A stretch of DNA of 64,000 nucleotides from Fictibacillus arsenicus (GTDB taxonomy: Bacteria; Bacillota; Bacilli; Bacillales; Fictibacillaceae). A program made the translations under genes and the position numbers. This document shows positions 17,553-26,285 of the stretch, one piece after another. The DNA lies in NCBI RefSeq assembly GCF_001642935.1, contig NZ_CP016761.1, forward strand, positions 3,844,001 through 3,908,000, given 5' to 3'. The notes under the pieces were generated by a model. The model was not told the DNA's origin and ran no database searches. It saw nothing but the letters and a program-made list of their open reading frames with translations. Position 1 is the stretch's first letter. The number at the start of each line of letters is the position of its first letter.

Positions 17553-18176
17553 ATGGGTGCTATCGGATTATTATTTTCTGGTGCGGCATTGTTTTTGAAC
17601 AGTTTAATGCTGCTCGGTAAAGCAGAAGAAAAAAGTGTAGCGTTTTTTAATATATTAGTTGGAGCTTTGCAGGTCATTACGCCGCTCTATTTAATCATTA
17701 CATCTGACCAATCGAACTGGTCAATGTTCAACAATGGGGCTGTTTTTTTATTTGGATTCACCTATCTCTATTTAGGGGCAACGATTTTGAAAGGGTACGA
17801 TTCCACCGGTCTCGGCTGGTACTCTCTATGGGTTGCGATGATGGCGCTCGTATATGCAGTAGTTTTTTACATTCAAGAAAACGATGCACTTAACGCTCTT
17901 ATTTGGGTGATGTGGGCATTTTTATGGTGCTTGTTCTATTTATCATCTGCTCTCAAAAAGCCTTATGAAGCTTACATTGGAAGAGTCGCTTTTGTTCAGT
18001 CATGGGTAACATTAACGCTTCCATCTCTATTCATGCTGCTTGATATTTGGCAAGTTGCAAAGCTGCAGCAAATTTGGATCTATGTTTGTTTAGCATCATC
18101 CGTATATTTTGCAGTGGAAGCTATTCTGTTCTTTAAAGGGAGAAAGCAAGAACAGCTTCAGGAATTAGCGCAATAG
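17553..18176 (+). CDS. AmiS/UreI family channel
   Basis: A 207-residue protein with six hydrophobic helices, homologous to the proton-gated urea channel UreI of Helicobacter and the amide transporter AmiS. The ATG at 17553 follows TGAGGG. Family signatures are GLLFSGAALFLNSLMLLG in helix 1, FNILVGALQVITPLYLI in helix 2, VFLFGFTYLYLGATI near 65, GWYSLWVAMMAL near 90 and LIWVMWAFLWCLFYLSSALKK near 115, which line the pore in UreI. No urease or amidase gene is in the window, so the substrate (urea, short amides or another small solute) is open. Confidence 0.87.
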   Translation: MGAIGLLFSGAALFLNSLMLLGKAEEKSVAFFNILVGALQVITPLYLIITSDQSNWSMFNNGAVFLFGFTYLYLGATILKGYDSTGLGWYSLWVAMMALVYAVVFYIQENDALNALIWVMWAFLWCLFYLSSALKKPYEAYIGRVAFVQSWVTLTLPSLFMLLDIWQVAKLQQIWIYVCLASSVYFAVEAILFFKGRKQEQLQELAQ

Positions 18177-18184
18177 CAGGTTTG

Positions 18185-18219
18185 AAAGCTATCCCGTTTT
18201 GTAGGGGGTAGCTTTTTTG
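18185..18219 (+). terminator. Terminator of the channel gene
   Basis: AAAGCTATCCC pairs with GGGGTAGCTTT and is followed by a T-run. Confidence 0.75.
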
Positions 18220-18296
18220 TTTGAGTAGAGATGTATGGGTATACGGCGCGCGAAATTTGTCACAGAATGTCGACTCCTGGTTATTTTCTGTTATCC

Positions 18297-18380
18297 GTGG
18301 AATTAAATATGATTACCCTGTAATAAAAACCCTTTACTCTGTAATAAAGTCTTTTAATGTGGGATTATTCGCCCTCATAC
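18297..18380. repeat. Phased short repeats, about 21 bp
   Basis: CTGTAATAAA occurs at 18318 and 18339, with diverged units GTGGAATTAAAT at 18297 and TGGGATTATTC at about 18360: four decaying units at 21-bp spacing. Lies in the spacer where the channel gene and speB converge. Confidence 0.65.
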
Positions 18381-18443
18381 CCGACACGGTATAATTAAAG
18401 AACAGTTTCTTTTCACCGAAACTGTACCTATTTTATTAAAAAC

Positions 18444-18485
18444 AAAAGGATGCAGCCCCCAAAACGGAACTGCATCCTTTTTTTC
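18444..18485 (-). terminator. speB terminator
   Basis: AAAAGGATGCAG and CTGCATCCTTTT pair around a 14-nt loop. It lies just after the speB stop codon and has T-runs on both strands. Confidence 0.8.
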
Positions 18486-18499
18486 TAGAAAAATAGTTA

Positions 18500-19372
18500 T
18501 TATTTCACCCAGCCAAGCAAGATTTCACGAAGAAATTTGCTTGCTGCGATTGGTGTTTGTTCTGAAGGGTCATAAATGGGAGCTACCTCTACTAAATCAG
18601 CTCCAATAATGTTGATGTCTGCTTTCGCGATCAGCTGAATCGCTTCAAGAAGCTCTTTAGATGTAATTCCGCCCGCTTCTGCCGTTCCTGTTCCAGGTGC
18701 TGCAGATGGGTCAAGCACATCGATGTCGATCGTCACATAAACGTTGCGTCCTTTTAACGTCGGAAGAACTTCTTTCAGTGGCTCAGCAACGTCAAACTTA
18801 TACATATGCATGCCGCTTGTTTTAGCGAATTCGAACTCTTCACGCATGCCTGAACGGATTCCAAAAGAATACACGTTTTCTGCTCCGATTAGATCACAAA
18901 CTTTGCGAATCGGCGTTGAGTGAGATAACACTTCCCCTTCATACTGCTCGCGAAGATCAGCATGTGCATCAATATGGATTACGACATAGTCATCATATTT
19001 TTGCTTCAGTGCTTTAAAAACAGGCCATGTTACAAGGTGTTCTCCACCCATGCCGAGCGGGAACTTGTTGTCGGCTAATAGTGTAGAAACGTACTCTTCA
19101 ATCATATCCAATGAACGCTGAGGATTTCCGAACGGCAATGGAATATCTCCTGCATCGAAGTAGTTCACTTCTTCAAGATGCTTGTCCATGTACGGGCTGT
19201 ATTCTTCCAATCCTAGTGACGCCTCGCGTATTCTAGCAGGACCAAAACGGCTGCCAGGGCGGAAGGAAACAGTCCAGTCCATCGGCATTCCGTAAAGTAC
19301 TGCATCTGCCGTTTTATAATCAGGCTTGCTTAAAATAAATACATTTCCAGAATAAGCTTCATCAAAACGCAT
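18500..19372 (-). CDS. speB: Agmatinase
   Basis: A 290-residue binuclear manganese ureohydrolase that converts agmatine to putrescine and urea. Ligand motifs are GMGGEHLVTWPVF near 113, VVIHIDAHADLRE near 137 and VYVTIDIDVLDPSAAPGTGTAEAGG near 215. N-terminal PMDWTVSFRPGSRFGPARIREAS is typical of agmatinases, not arginases. The length equals B. subtilis SpeB. It follows speE by 62 bp on the same strand. Together they provide the agmatine to putrescine to spermidine route; a speA-like arginine decarboxylase is not in the window. The urea released might relate to the nearby urea-channel-like gene at 17553, but that is only a possibility. Confidence 0.95.
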   Translation of the reverse strand: MRFDEAYSGNVFILSKPDYKTADAVLYGMPMDWTVSFRPGSRFGPARIREASLGLEEYSPYMDKHLEEVNYFDAGDIPLPFGNPQRSLDMIEEYVSTLLADNKFPLGMGGEHLVTWPVFKALKQKYDDYVVIHIDAHADLREQYEGEVLSHSTPIRKVCDLIGAENVYSFGIRSGMREEFEFAKTSGMHMYKFDVAEPLKEVLPTLKGRNVYVTIDIDVLDPSAAPGTGTAEAGGITSKELLEAIQLIAKADINIIGADLVEVAPIYDPSEQTPIAASKFLREILLGWVK

Positions 19373-19401
19373 AAGTTTTACACTCCTTATATGTAAAATA
19401 T

Positions 19402-19425
19402 GGGGAGCTCTTGTAAAAGCTCCCC
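19402..19425 (-). other. Hairpin between speE and speB
   Basis: GGGGAGCT/AGCTCCCC, with an 8-nt loop and only a weak following U-run (ATATTTTA) on the transcribed strand. It may partly terminate transcription or protect the speE mRNA end while allowing speB expression. Confidence 0.55.
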
Positions 19426-19434
19426 TCTCACTTT

Positions 19435-20262
19435 TTATTTCAATAGGTCACTTACAAACTTCGGCAATGCAAATGCAGCAGTGTGAAGCTGTGGTGTCCA
19501 ATATTTCGTTTCGATATCGTGGAAACGCTCAGCTGGTACTTCTAATGGATCGTGTTTCTTTGAACCAATCGTGAATGTCCAAAGTCCGCTTGGGTAAGTC
19601 GGGATGTTTGCTGTGTAAAGACGAGTGATCGGGAAGATCTCGCTAACGTCACTGAAAACTTGAGAGATCAACTCAGGTGTGAACCAAGGGTTGTCTGTTT
19701 GCGCAACGAAGATTCCGTCTTCTTTAAGTGCTTTAGAGATTCCTTCATAGAAACCTTTTTCAAATAGCTTTGCAGCAGGTCCAACAGGCTCAGTTGAGTC
19801 TACCATAATAACGTCATACTCGTTCTCGCTTGTTGCGATGTGCATGAAGCCGTCGTCCACTTTTACTTCAACACGCGGGTTCTCTAAGTCAACAGCGATT
19901 TCAGGCAAATACTTTTTAGAGTACTCGATTACTTTTCCGTCGATCTCAACAAGCACTGCTTTTTCAACAGATGGGTGCTTAAGAACTTCACGGATTACTC
20001 CGCCGTCTCCTCCGCCAACTACTAAAACGTGCTTAGGATTTGGATGCGTGAAAAGAGGTACATGCGCTACCATCTCGTGGTAAACGAACTCGTCTTTTTG
20101 TGTCGTCATTACCATGCCATCAAGGATCAGCATGTTTCCGAATTCTTCTGTTTCAACCATATCAAGCTTTTGAAATTCTGTTTGCTCAGATACGTATGTT
20201 TTGTTAATCTTCATCGTAATTCCGAAGTTTTCTGTTTGTTTTTCAGTAAACCAAATACTCAT
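19435..20262 (-). CDS. speE: Spermidine synthase
   Basis: A 275-residue aminopropyltransferase that makes spermidine from putrescine and decarboxylated S-adenosylmethionine. The ATG at 20260-20262 begins [19 protein letters not shown]. The family fingerprint is [20 protein letters not shown] near 50, [18 protein letters not shown] near 80, [16 protein letters not shown] near 103 and [13 protein letters not shown] near 153, where the Asp is the catalytic residue region. Upstream of and co-oriented with speB, as in B. subtilis (speE-speB). Confidence 0.96.
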   Translation of the reverse strand: MSIWFTEKQTENFGITMKINKTYVSEQTEFQKLDMVETEEFGNMLILDGMVMTTQKDEFVYHEMVAHVPLFTHPNPKHVLVVGGGDGGVIREVLKHPSVEKAVLVEIDGKVIEYSKKYLPEIAVDLENPRVEVKVDDGFMHIATSENEYDVIMVDSTEPVGPAAKLFEKGFYEGISKALKEDGIFVAQTDNPWFTPELISQVFSDVSEIFPITRLYTANIPTYPSGLWTFTIGSKKHDPLEVPAERFHDIETKYWTPQLHTAAFALPKFVSDLLK

Positions 20263-20504
20263 GTTGGTCTCACTCCTAATATATATTTGAAATGCCAGGC
20301 ATCGTTGTTTCGTTCTTTTACAAACAAAATGATTATAGCATTCCAGGACCTAAGATTCCAAATCATTTTTTTAGAGAAATGAACACCGAGAAATCATGAC
20401 ATTTCATAATACGCCCACTCTCAATGATTCCCTATTCTGCTCATCCTAAAAATAGTACATTCACCCTGTTTCTTTTGGCTGACTTTTAACATGCCATTAA
20501 ATGA

Positions 20505-20510
20505 TATAAT
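20505..20510 (+). promoter_or_regulatory. Putative -10 box of the holin-like toxin locus
   Basis: TATAAT at 20505-20510, about 95 bp before the 28-codon toxin gene; the -35 side (TGACTT, 20480-20485) is poorly spaced at 19 bp. It faces away from speE. Confidence 0.45.
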
Positions 20511-20558
20511 GAAGAAAGCGTTCAGAAGGACAGACGGCCGGCGCATTCCCTTTTTTTA

Positions 20559-20599
20559 AACTGAAGCTGGACATCTCGCTGTATTTGCAGCTTACAGTT
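20559..20599 (+). promoter_or_regulatory. Leader hairpin ahead of the toxin ribosome site
   Basis: AACTGAAGCTG (20559-20569) can pair with CAGCTTACAGTT (20588-20599). The stem ends two bases before the GGGGGG ribosome site, so it could control access to it. Confidence 0.5.
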
Positions 20600-20609
20600 A
20601 AGGGGGGTG

Positions 20610-20696
20610 ATGCCTCTGACGATCTTTGAGGCGTTGATGTTTGCGGTCGCTTTTAGCTCGCTTATCGTTACTGTCCTTACGTCTAAAAATAAATAG
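20610..20696 (+). CDS. Putative holin-like toxin (type I toxin-antitoxin family)
   Basis: A 28-residue peptide, MPLTIFEALMFAVAFSSLIV followed by TVLTSKNK. The pattern is that of the Hol-Tox family: a short polar start (T-x-F-E-A-L-M), one hydrophobic helix, then a lysine-rich tail. Translation starts at ATG 20610 or the adjoining GTG 20607; AAGGGGGG lies just upstream. The transcript can end at the intrinsic terminator 20789-20816, and the 90 nt after the stop codon fold into hairpins. Family members are membrane-active peptides usually held in check by an antisense RNA from the opposite strand; I could not pick out a convincing antisense promoter. It sits between speE and the symporter gene, next to a dispersed element. 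Confidence 0.72.
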   Translation: MPLTIFEALMFAVAFSSLIVTVLTSKNK

Positions 20697-20697
20697 G

Positions 20698-20746
20698 CCT
20701 CTGTCACACGTGTAAAGGCATCCGGGTTTTCGTTTAGAAGACCCGG
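20698..20746 (+). other. Structured 3' region of the toxin transcript
   Basis: Two hairpins follow the stop codon. GCCT...AGGC (20698-20719) encloses CACACGTGT. CCGGGT (20722-20727) pairs with ACCCGG (20741-20746). In type I loci this region overlaps the antitoxin RNA. Confidence 0.5.
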
Positions 20747-20788
20747 CCTCGCTTTTCCGGCTCGTGTGTACCTTCTGGCGCGCCATTC

Positions 20789-20816
20789 GTCCGTGTATTT
20801 TGCACGGGCGTTTTTT
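20789..20816 (+). terminator. Terminator of the toxin locus
   Basis: CCGTG-TATTTTG-CACGG, with flanking GTC/GGC pairs, is followed by GCGTTTTTT. Confidence 0.75.
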
Positions 20817-20823
20817 ATTGAAA

Positions 20824-20955
20824 GTGGTTGATTTCCGCTCCAGGTGCTCGCTTTCCGCGGGGCGTGCGGTGAGCCCCCTAGGCTCTTCAAGCCTGCAGGG
20901 CCTCACCTGTCCCGCTAATCCCGCAGGAGTCTCGCACCTTCCGCTCCAATCAACT
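20824..20955 (+). repeat. Dispersed palindromic element, copy 3 (short form)
   Basis: Starts GTGGTTGATTTCCGCTCC and ends CCGCTCCAATCAACT. It has the GGTGAGCCCCCT arm and its opposing GCCTCACC arm, with a GGCTCTTCAAGCC apical stem. Lies directly after the toxin terminator; the following 227 bp to the symporter gene hold nothing else recognisable except its promoter region. Confidence 0.85.
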
Positions 20956-21182
20956 ATTCAACGATGAACATTAATAAAACATCAAAAAATAACAACCTTT
21001 TGAAAGAGACTTCCTTGTGATACACCTAGTCCCCTACCTAGCTGGATAGTGCTTCCGTCCTGCTAACTCTCTAACTTGTATAAATTCCCATTCACAAAAA
21101 CGTCAAAAATTATCGAAAAATGTCGAAACGTGTATTAAACTGATTTTTGAGAATTATATAAAAACTTTCAGGGAGGAATTCT

Positions 21183-22613
21183 ATGAACATTGCTAATGAG
21201 TTTATCGGCTTTATGAACAACTTGTTATGGACGTATGTCATTGTCGGGGGATTACTTGGACTTGGCGTTTATTTCTCCGTTAAAACAAAGTTTGTTCAGC
21301 TTCGCATGATCAAGGAAATGTTTCGTATTCTGACAGACAAAGCGATGGTTACTACAGAGGGTAAAAAAGGAGTCTCATCTTTCCAGTCATTCTGTATTGG
21401 AGCTGCTACACGTATTGGTACGGGTAACTTAGCCGGTGTCGCAATCGCTATTGCGATCGGTGGTCCTGGAGCTATCTTCTGGATGTGGGTTGTTGCTCTC
21501 TTTGGTGGAGCGACAAGTTTTATTGAAAGTACACTTGCACAAGTTTACAAAATTAAGGATAAAGAAGGCTTTAGAGGCGGACCTGCTTATTACATGCAAA
21601 AAGCTTTAAACGCCCGCTGGCTTGGCATCATTTTTGCTTTCTTTATTGCATTGGCATTCGGATTAATCTTTAACGCGGTTCAATCCAATACCATTTCTTT
21701 AGCTTTTGAATCTGCATTTGGAACAAACCGTACTGTTATTGGACTAGCTTTAGTCGGACTTACAGCACTTGTTATTTTTGGCGGAGTGAAGCGTATCGCT
21801 AAAGTTTCGGAAGTTATCGTTCCGATTATGGCAGGGTTCTATATCATCTTAGGTCTATATGTAATGGCTACAAACATCTCACAAGTACCTGCAGTGTTTG
21901 CATTAATATTCAAGAGTGCTTTTGGACTTGAACAGGCAGTCGGCGGAGGAATTGGTGCTGCCATCATGAATGGTGTAAAACGGGGATTATTCTCAAACGA
22001 AGCCGGTATGGGAAGTGCACCGAACGCAGCTGCTACAGCTGTAGTCAGCCACCCGGCAAAACAAGGATTAATTCAAACACTTGGTGTATTTGTTGATACG
22101 TTGCTAGTATGTAGTGCTACTGGCTTCATCATCCTTATGGGAGATGCTTATGGAAAATCAGATCTTACTGGGATCGAACTGCTTCAAGCATCACTTGAAT
22201 CACATGTAGGAGGCTGGGCTGGTATCTTTATTGCGATCTCTATCTTCCTGTTTGCCTACAGCTCCATTATCGGAAGCTACTATTATGGTGAAACAAATAT
22301 TGAATTCATTAAAAAGAGTAAAACAAATATCTTCATCTACCGTATTGCTGTGCTTGGCATGGTCATGTTCGGCGCGTTAGCGAGCCTTCAGATCGTTTGG
22401 GATTTAGCAGACTTGTCAATGGCATTCATGGCAACGATCAACCTTGTAGCACTTGCGCTATTAGGGAAACTTGCCTTTAAAGTATTGCGTCATTATCTCG
22501 AACAGCGAAAACGCGGAAAAGACCCAGTGTTCTATGCAGACAGCATCCCTGAACTTGGCGAACTCGAAGCATGGGAAAAGGCACCTGTTAAAGAAGAACA
22601 GCGAGTTTCATAA
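21183..22613 (+). CDS. Sodium:alanine/glycine symporter (AGCS family)
   Basis: A 476-residue polytopic transporter with about 11 membrane segments. The ATG at 21183 follows AGGGAGGAATT. Family motifs are AATRIGTGNLAGVAIAIAIGG near 80, FWMWVVALFGGATSFIESTLAQ near 100, GGPAYYMQKAL near 132, and NGVKRGLFSNEAGMGSAPNAAA near 265, which form the sodium and substrate sites in AGCS proteins. The hydrophilic tail after 450 is acidic. Substrate is likely alanine or glycine coupled to Na+; glutamine is also possible in this family (AlsT). Monocistronic: a terminator follows at once. Confidence 0.92.
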   Translation: MNIANEFIGFMNNLLWTYVIVGGLLGLGVYFSVKTKFVQLRMIKEMFRILTDKAMVTTEGKKGVSSFQSFCIGAATRIGTGNLAGVAIAIAIGGPGAIFWMWVVALFGGATSFIESTLAQVYKIKDKEGFRGGPAYYMQKALNARWLGIIFAFFIALAFGLIFNAVQSNTISLAFESAFGTNRTVIGLALVGLTALVIFGGVKRIAKVSEVIVPIMAGFYIILGLYVMATNISQVPAVFALIFKSAFGLEQAVGGGIGAAIMNGVKRGLFSNEAGMGSAPNAAATAVVSHPAKQGLIQTLGVFVDTLLVCSATGFIILMGDAYGKSDLTGIELLQASLESHVGGWAGIFIAISIFLFAYSSIIGSYYYGETNIEFIKKSKTNIFIYRIAVLGMVMFGALASLQIVWDLADLSMAFMATINLVALALLGKLAFKVLRHYLEQRKRGKDPVFYADSIPELGELEAWEKAPVKEEQRVS

Positions 22614-22620
22614 TGTACGA

Positions 22621-22650
22621 AAAAAAGCACCCGCTCTGGGTGCTTTTTCT
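22621..22650. terminator. Bidirectional terminator between symporter and amidohydrolase genes
   Basis: AAAAAGCACCC-GCTCT-GGGTGCTTTTT, with T-runs on both strands, in the 41 bp where the two genes converge. Confidence 0.88.
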
Positions 22651-22654
22651 TATT

Positions 22655-23941
22655 TCACAACCGCCCTAAGAGCTGTTTTGTCCGCTCTTTCGCGTTTGCC
22701 ATCACTTTTTCTTCGTCTATCGTTTTAAGCTCTCGGCCTCGCATCACGATTTCCCCATCGATGATCACTGTATCAACATCTTGTCCAGTCGCTGCATACA
22801 CGAGCAGATTTGCCGTTTCATGACCAGGCGTTAGATGCAGTTTGTTCATATCCATCAAGATCAAATCTGCTTTTTTACCAACCGTTAATGATCCTGTTTC
22901 TTCGCCTATCCCTAAAATGTCTGCTCCGTTTTGTGTCGCCATCGTTAGTACATCATGGGCACTCAAAACTGCAGCGTCTTCATATTTCAGCTTTTGGAAC
23001 CAACTTGCTGCTTTCATTTCAAAAAACAGATCAAGTGAACTTGCGCTAGCCGGTCCATCTGTTCCAAGCCCCACCTTAATCCCAGATTCAAGCAGTCTCT
23101 TAACATCGCTTATGCCGCATCCGAGTTTCGCATTGCTGACTGGATTGTGAATAATCCCTCCTGAAACAGACTCAAGAATTTTATAATCATCATTATTAAA
23201 GTGAACACCGTGTGCAAGCAGAACTGGCCGTTCGAAAACACCTGCCTGCTGCAAATATTGAACAGGTCTCGTTTTATATTTTTCCTGAATCATGCGTTCT
23301 TCGTCTTTCGTCTCTGCAAGATGAATATGCAATGGTACGTCCTTCTCTTTAGAAAGTCCGACTGCTGCTTTCAAAAAGTCTGGAGGACACATATACGGAG
23401 AATGCGGAGCGATCATCGTTGTCACTCTGCCATTGCCTTTCCCGTGCCATCGGTCAACAACATCAGCAGCTTCTCGCAAACGCCCTTCATAATTATCATC
23501 CATCGCGATAAGCCCGCGTGCAATGACTGCCCGGATTCCAGATTCCACTGCAGCTTCAGCTACTTGATCCATTCCGATATACATATCTGCATATGCCGTC
23601 GTTCCGCCCTTAATCATCTCTGCCATTGATAAAAGAGCTCCCCAGTACCGGTCTTCGTCGATCATTTTCATTTCAAGAGGCAGCATCTTTTCGTTCAGCC
23701 ATGTCATAAGCGGCACATCATCACTATAGCAGCGCAATAACGACATCGGCGTATGTTGATGACCATTTACTAGTCCAGGCAAGGTGAGCATGCCTTTTCC
23801 GTCTACTTTTTCGATAGATTCTTCATATGTAAAGTTTCCTATATTCTCAATCTTGTTGTCTTTAATAAGGATTTCCCCAGAATTAACGGTCCATTTGCCA
23901 TCTTCAGCCACCGTCATATAACGAATGTTTTGTATAAGCAT
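22655..23941 (-). CDS. Amidohydrolase (MTA/SAH deaminase-like)
   Basis: A 428-residue metal-dependent deaminase of the chlorohydrolase/ATZ-TRZ group. The ATG at 23939-23941 follows GAAGGAGGTAGAG; an earlier in-frame start adds 9 residues without a site. Ligand motifs: GLVNGHQHTPMSLLR near 58 (HxH), APHSPYMC near 180, IHLAETKDE near 210, LLAHGVHFN near 240 and GLGTDGPASASSLD near 290 (Asp). The closest characterised group deaminates 5'-methylthioadenosine or S-adenosylhomocysteine. Polyamine synthesis, encoded 3 kb away, releases methylthioadenosine, which fits, but adenine-nucleoside analogues are also possible substrates. Confidence 0.87.
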   Translation of the reverse strand: MLIQNIRYMTVAEDGKWTVNSGEILIKDNKIENIGNFTYEESIEKVDGKGMLTLPGLVNGHQHTPMSLLRCYSDDVPLMTWLNEKMLPLEMKMIDEDRYWGALLSMAEMIKGGTTAYADMYIGMDQVAEAAVESGIRAVIARGLIAMDDNYEGRLREAADVVDRWHGKGNGRVTTMIAPHSPYMCPPDFLKAAVGLSKEKDVPLHIHLAETKDEERMIQEKYKTRPVQYLQQAGVFERPVLLAHGVHFNNDDYKILESVSGGIIHNPVSNAKLGCGISDVKRLLESGIKVGLGTDGPASASSLDLFFEMKAASWFQKLKYEDAAVLSAHDVLTMATQNGADILGIGEETGSLTVGKKADLILMDMNKLHLTPGHETANLLVYAATGQDVDTVIIDGEIVMRGRELKTIDEEKVMANAKERTKQLLGRL

Positions 23942-23983
23942 TTCTCTACCTCCTTCATCTTTTGACATTATAGCATTTATGAG

Positions 23984-24113
23984 GAGTTGATTTCCGTTTC
24001 AGGATGCTCGCTTTCCGGGGGGCGTGCGGTGAGCCTCCTCTGCGCTATGCGCCGTTAGGAGTCTCACCTGTCCCGCTAATCCCCCAGGAGTCTCGCACCT
24101 TCCACTCCAATCA
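23984..24113 (+). repeat. Dispersed palindromic element, copy 4 (degenerate)
   Basis: Starts GAGTTGATTTCCGTTTCAGG and ends CACTCCAATCA, having lost the AAC of the right end. The inner arm GGTGAGCCTCCT pairs with AGGAGTCTCACC around an apical TGCGC-TAT-GCGC stem. Lies in the spacer between two divergent genes, upstream of the pbp promoter. Confidence 0.8.
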
Positions 24114-24150
24114 TTTTTTTCAACAGGATGCTATCTAGAAAAGAACCTAC

Positions 24151-24180
24151 GTTTAAGAGAAGCCTTTTTTCACCATACTA
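24151..24180 (+). promoter_or_regulatory. Forespore (sigma-G/F-like) promoter of the PBP gene
   Basis: GTTTA (24151-24155), 18 bp, CATACTA (24174-24180). The -10 fits the sigma-G pattern CATNNTA exactly and the -35 fits 4 of 5 of GHATR. B. subtilis pbpG is expressed in the forespore under sigma-F, so a forespore promoter is expected. Confidence 0.45.
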
Positions 24181-24214
24181 GATAAGGAAAAGTGGATTTT
24201 AAGGAGGGCGGATT

Positions 24215-26278
24215 ATGAAGTTTTGGCAGATTTATAAAGAAGCTACGAAACAGCAAAAAATACGCTGGATCAAAAAATGGGGACTTATTGCCTCAGGAAG
24301 TCTTGTTTTATCATTTATCGGACTTTTGCTGCTTGCCAAACTCATGGGTCCACCTGCTCTTTTAGTACCGCAAACAACGATCATGTATGCAGCCGACGGT
24401 TCTAAGATGGGCGAGATTAACAATGGCGGACAGAACCGATACTGGCTTCCTCTTAAAAAAATAGATAAAGATGTAATAAAAGCTACGATATCAATTGAAG
24501 ATAAGAGTTTCTATAAACATAATGGCTTTGATTTTAAGAGAATCGCAGGCGCTTTATTAGCTGATATTAAAGCCGGCTCTAAAGTACAAGGAGCAAGCAC
24601 GATCACACAGCAATATGCCCGCAACCTCTTTTTAACGCATGAAAAAACATGGCGCAGAAAATTTCAAGAGGCTTTTTATACACTTCGTCTCGAAATGAGT
24701 TATTCAAAGGATGAGATTTTAGAAGGATATTTAAACACAATCTATTATGGACACGGATCATACGGAATCCAGTCCGCTTCCCGGTACTATTTCGGAAAGA
24801 ATGCTGAGGAACTAACACTTGCTGAATCAAGCATGCTCGCTGGAATTCCGAAAGGCCCGAGCTATTACTCTCCGATCCTGCATGAAGAAAACGCAAAAAA
24901 GAGACAGGAAATCATCCTGACAAGTATGGCCGAAGACGGTTCTATCAAAAAAGGAAAGATAAAGAACGCCGTTTCTGAAAAATTAACTTATGTTCAGGAA
25001 GAGGACGAAGAAGTTGCAGCAGTTGCACCATATTTTCAGGATGCTGTCATGCGTACGCTGAAAAAGGAACTCAACATCAATACAAACTCGGTTCAGTTCG
25101 GCGGTCTGCGCATCTACACAACACTCGACCCTCATATGCAGGAGGTAGCAGAGCACACGATTGAAAACCGGATTATCGATAACAGCAATATACAGACTGC
25201 TCTTGTGGCGATGGATCCTCGCAGTGGTGATGTAAAAGCATTAGTTGGCGGGCGGAATTTTAAAGAAAGTTCGTTCAACCGCGCACTACAGGCTAGAAGA
25301 GCTCCAGGTTCAACCTTTAAGCCGTTCCTTTATTATACAGCGCTGGAACACGGGTATACAGCCTCAACTCCTATCAAGTCTGAACCAACAACATTTGCTA
25401 TGGCAGACGGAGTCACAAATTATAAACCAAAAAATTTTAAGAATCGCTACGCAAACGACTTTATAACGATGGCACAAGCACTCGCTCTTTCCGACAACAT
25501 CTATGCGGTAAAAACAAACCTTTATTTAGGACCGGATAAGCTTGTAAAAACAGCAAAGAAATTCGGCATTAAGAGCGAGCTTGCAGGGATCCCTTCCTTG
25601 GCACTTGGCTCAAAAGCGGTCGGCGTTTTAGAACTTACAAATGCATACGGAGTCTTTGCAAACGGCGGAAAGAAAGCGGACCCTGTTTTCATTACGAAAA
25701 TTACCGATTCAAAAGGTGAAGTACTCTATCAGCATGAATATGAGAGTGAACAAGTGATTGATGAAAACAAAGCATTTGTCATGACAGATCTTTTAGCTGG
25801 AACGTTTGATGAAAAACTGAATGATTATACGAGTGTAACAGGGTCAAGCATCAATCATTATTTGACTCGGCCAATGGCTGGGAAGTCTGGCTCCACACCA
25901 AATGACAGCTGGATGGTCGGTTATGCACCACAGCTCGTAACTGGAGTTTGGGTCGGGTACGATAATAACGAAGAGCTGCATGATGTGAATGATACAGGAT
26001 ACTCAAAGCGGATCTGGGCGTATTTTATGGAGGGTGCATTGAAAAACAAACAGATCTTGTCCTTTGAGCAGCCAGAAGGTGTAACCGCAGTCACGATCAA
26101 CCCGCAAAACGGAAAGCTCGCAACGGAAAGCTGCCCGGTAACGCGCATCTCGTATTATGAAAAAGGAACAGAACCTGTAGAATTTTGTGATGAACACGGA
26201 GTTTCTAAAGAAATAAAAGAAAAACTGGAGAAAAAAGAAGAGAAAAAAGGATTTTTCAAGCGGATCTTTTCTTGGTGA
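24215..26278 (+). CDS. pbpG: Class A penicillin-binding protein (PBP1A/PbpG-like)
   Basis: A 687-residue bifunctional peptidoglycan synthase. The ATG at 24215 follows AAGGAGGGCGG. A short cytoplasmic tail precedes a membrane anchor (about 27-50). The GT51 transglycosylase domain has SIEDKSFYKHNGFDFKR near 90, GASTITQQYARNLFL near 125 and EGYLNTIYYGHGSYGIQSAS. The transpeptidase domain has APGSTFKPFLYY (SxxK) near 365, LSDNIYAVK (SxN) near 425 and KSGSTPNDSWMVGYAP near 550, with KSG instead of KTG. Syntenic with B. subtilis ywhE (pbpG), ahead of ywhD, where it serves spore peptidoglycan synthesis. Confidence 0.93.
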   Translation: MKFWQIYKEATKQQKIRWIKKWGLIASGSLVLSFIGLLLLAKLMGPPALLVPQTTIMYAADGSKMGEINNGGQNRYWLPLKKIDKDVIKATISIEDKSFYKHNGFDFKRIAGALLADIKAGSKVQGASTITQQYARNLFLTHEKTWRRKFQEAFYTLRLEMSYSKDEILEGYLNTIYYGHGSYGIQSASRYYFGKNAEELTLAESSMLAGIPKGPSYYSPILHEENAKKRQEIILTSMAEDGSIKKGKIKNAVSEKLTYVQEEDEEVAAVAPYFQDAVMRTLKKELNINTNSVQFGGLRIYTTLDPHMQEVAEHTIENRIIDNSNIQTALVAMDPRSGDVKALVGGRNFKESSFNRALQARRAPGSTFKPFLYYTALEHGYTASTPIKSEPTTFAMADGVTNYKPKNFKNRYANDFITMAQALALSDNIYAVKTNLYLGPDKLVKTAKKFGIKSELAGIPSLALGSKAVGVLELTNAYGVFANGGKKADPVFITKITDSKGEVLYQHEYESEQVIDENKAFVMTDLLAGTFDEKLNDYTSVTGSSINHYLTRPMAGKSGSTPNDSWMVGYAPQLVTGVWVGYDNNEELHDVNDTGYSKRIWAYFMEGALKNKQILSFEQPEGVTAVTINPQNGKLATESCPVTRISYYEKGTEPVEFCDEHGVSKEIKEKLEKKEEKKGFFKRIFSW

Positions 26279-26285
26279 GTCGGTG

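Noticed and set aside
21121-21127. TGTCGAA, a Spo0A-box-like heptamer upstream of the symporter gene
   Set aside because: A single short match without a second box is expected by chance in a 64-kb window.
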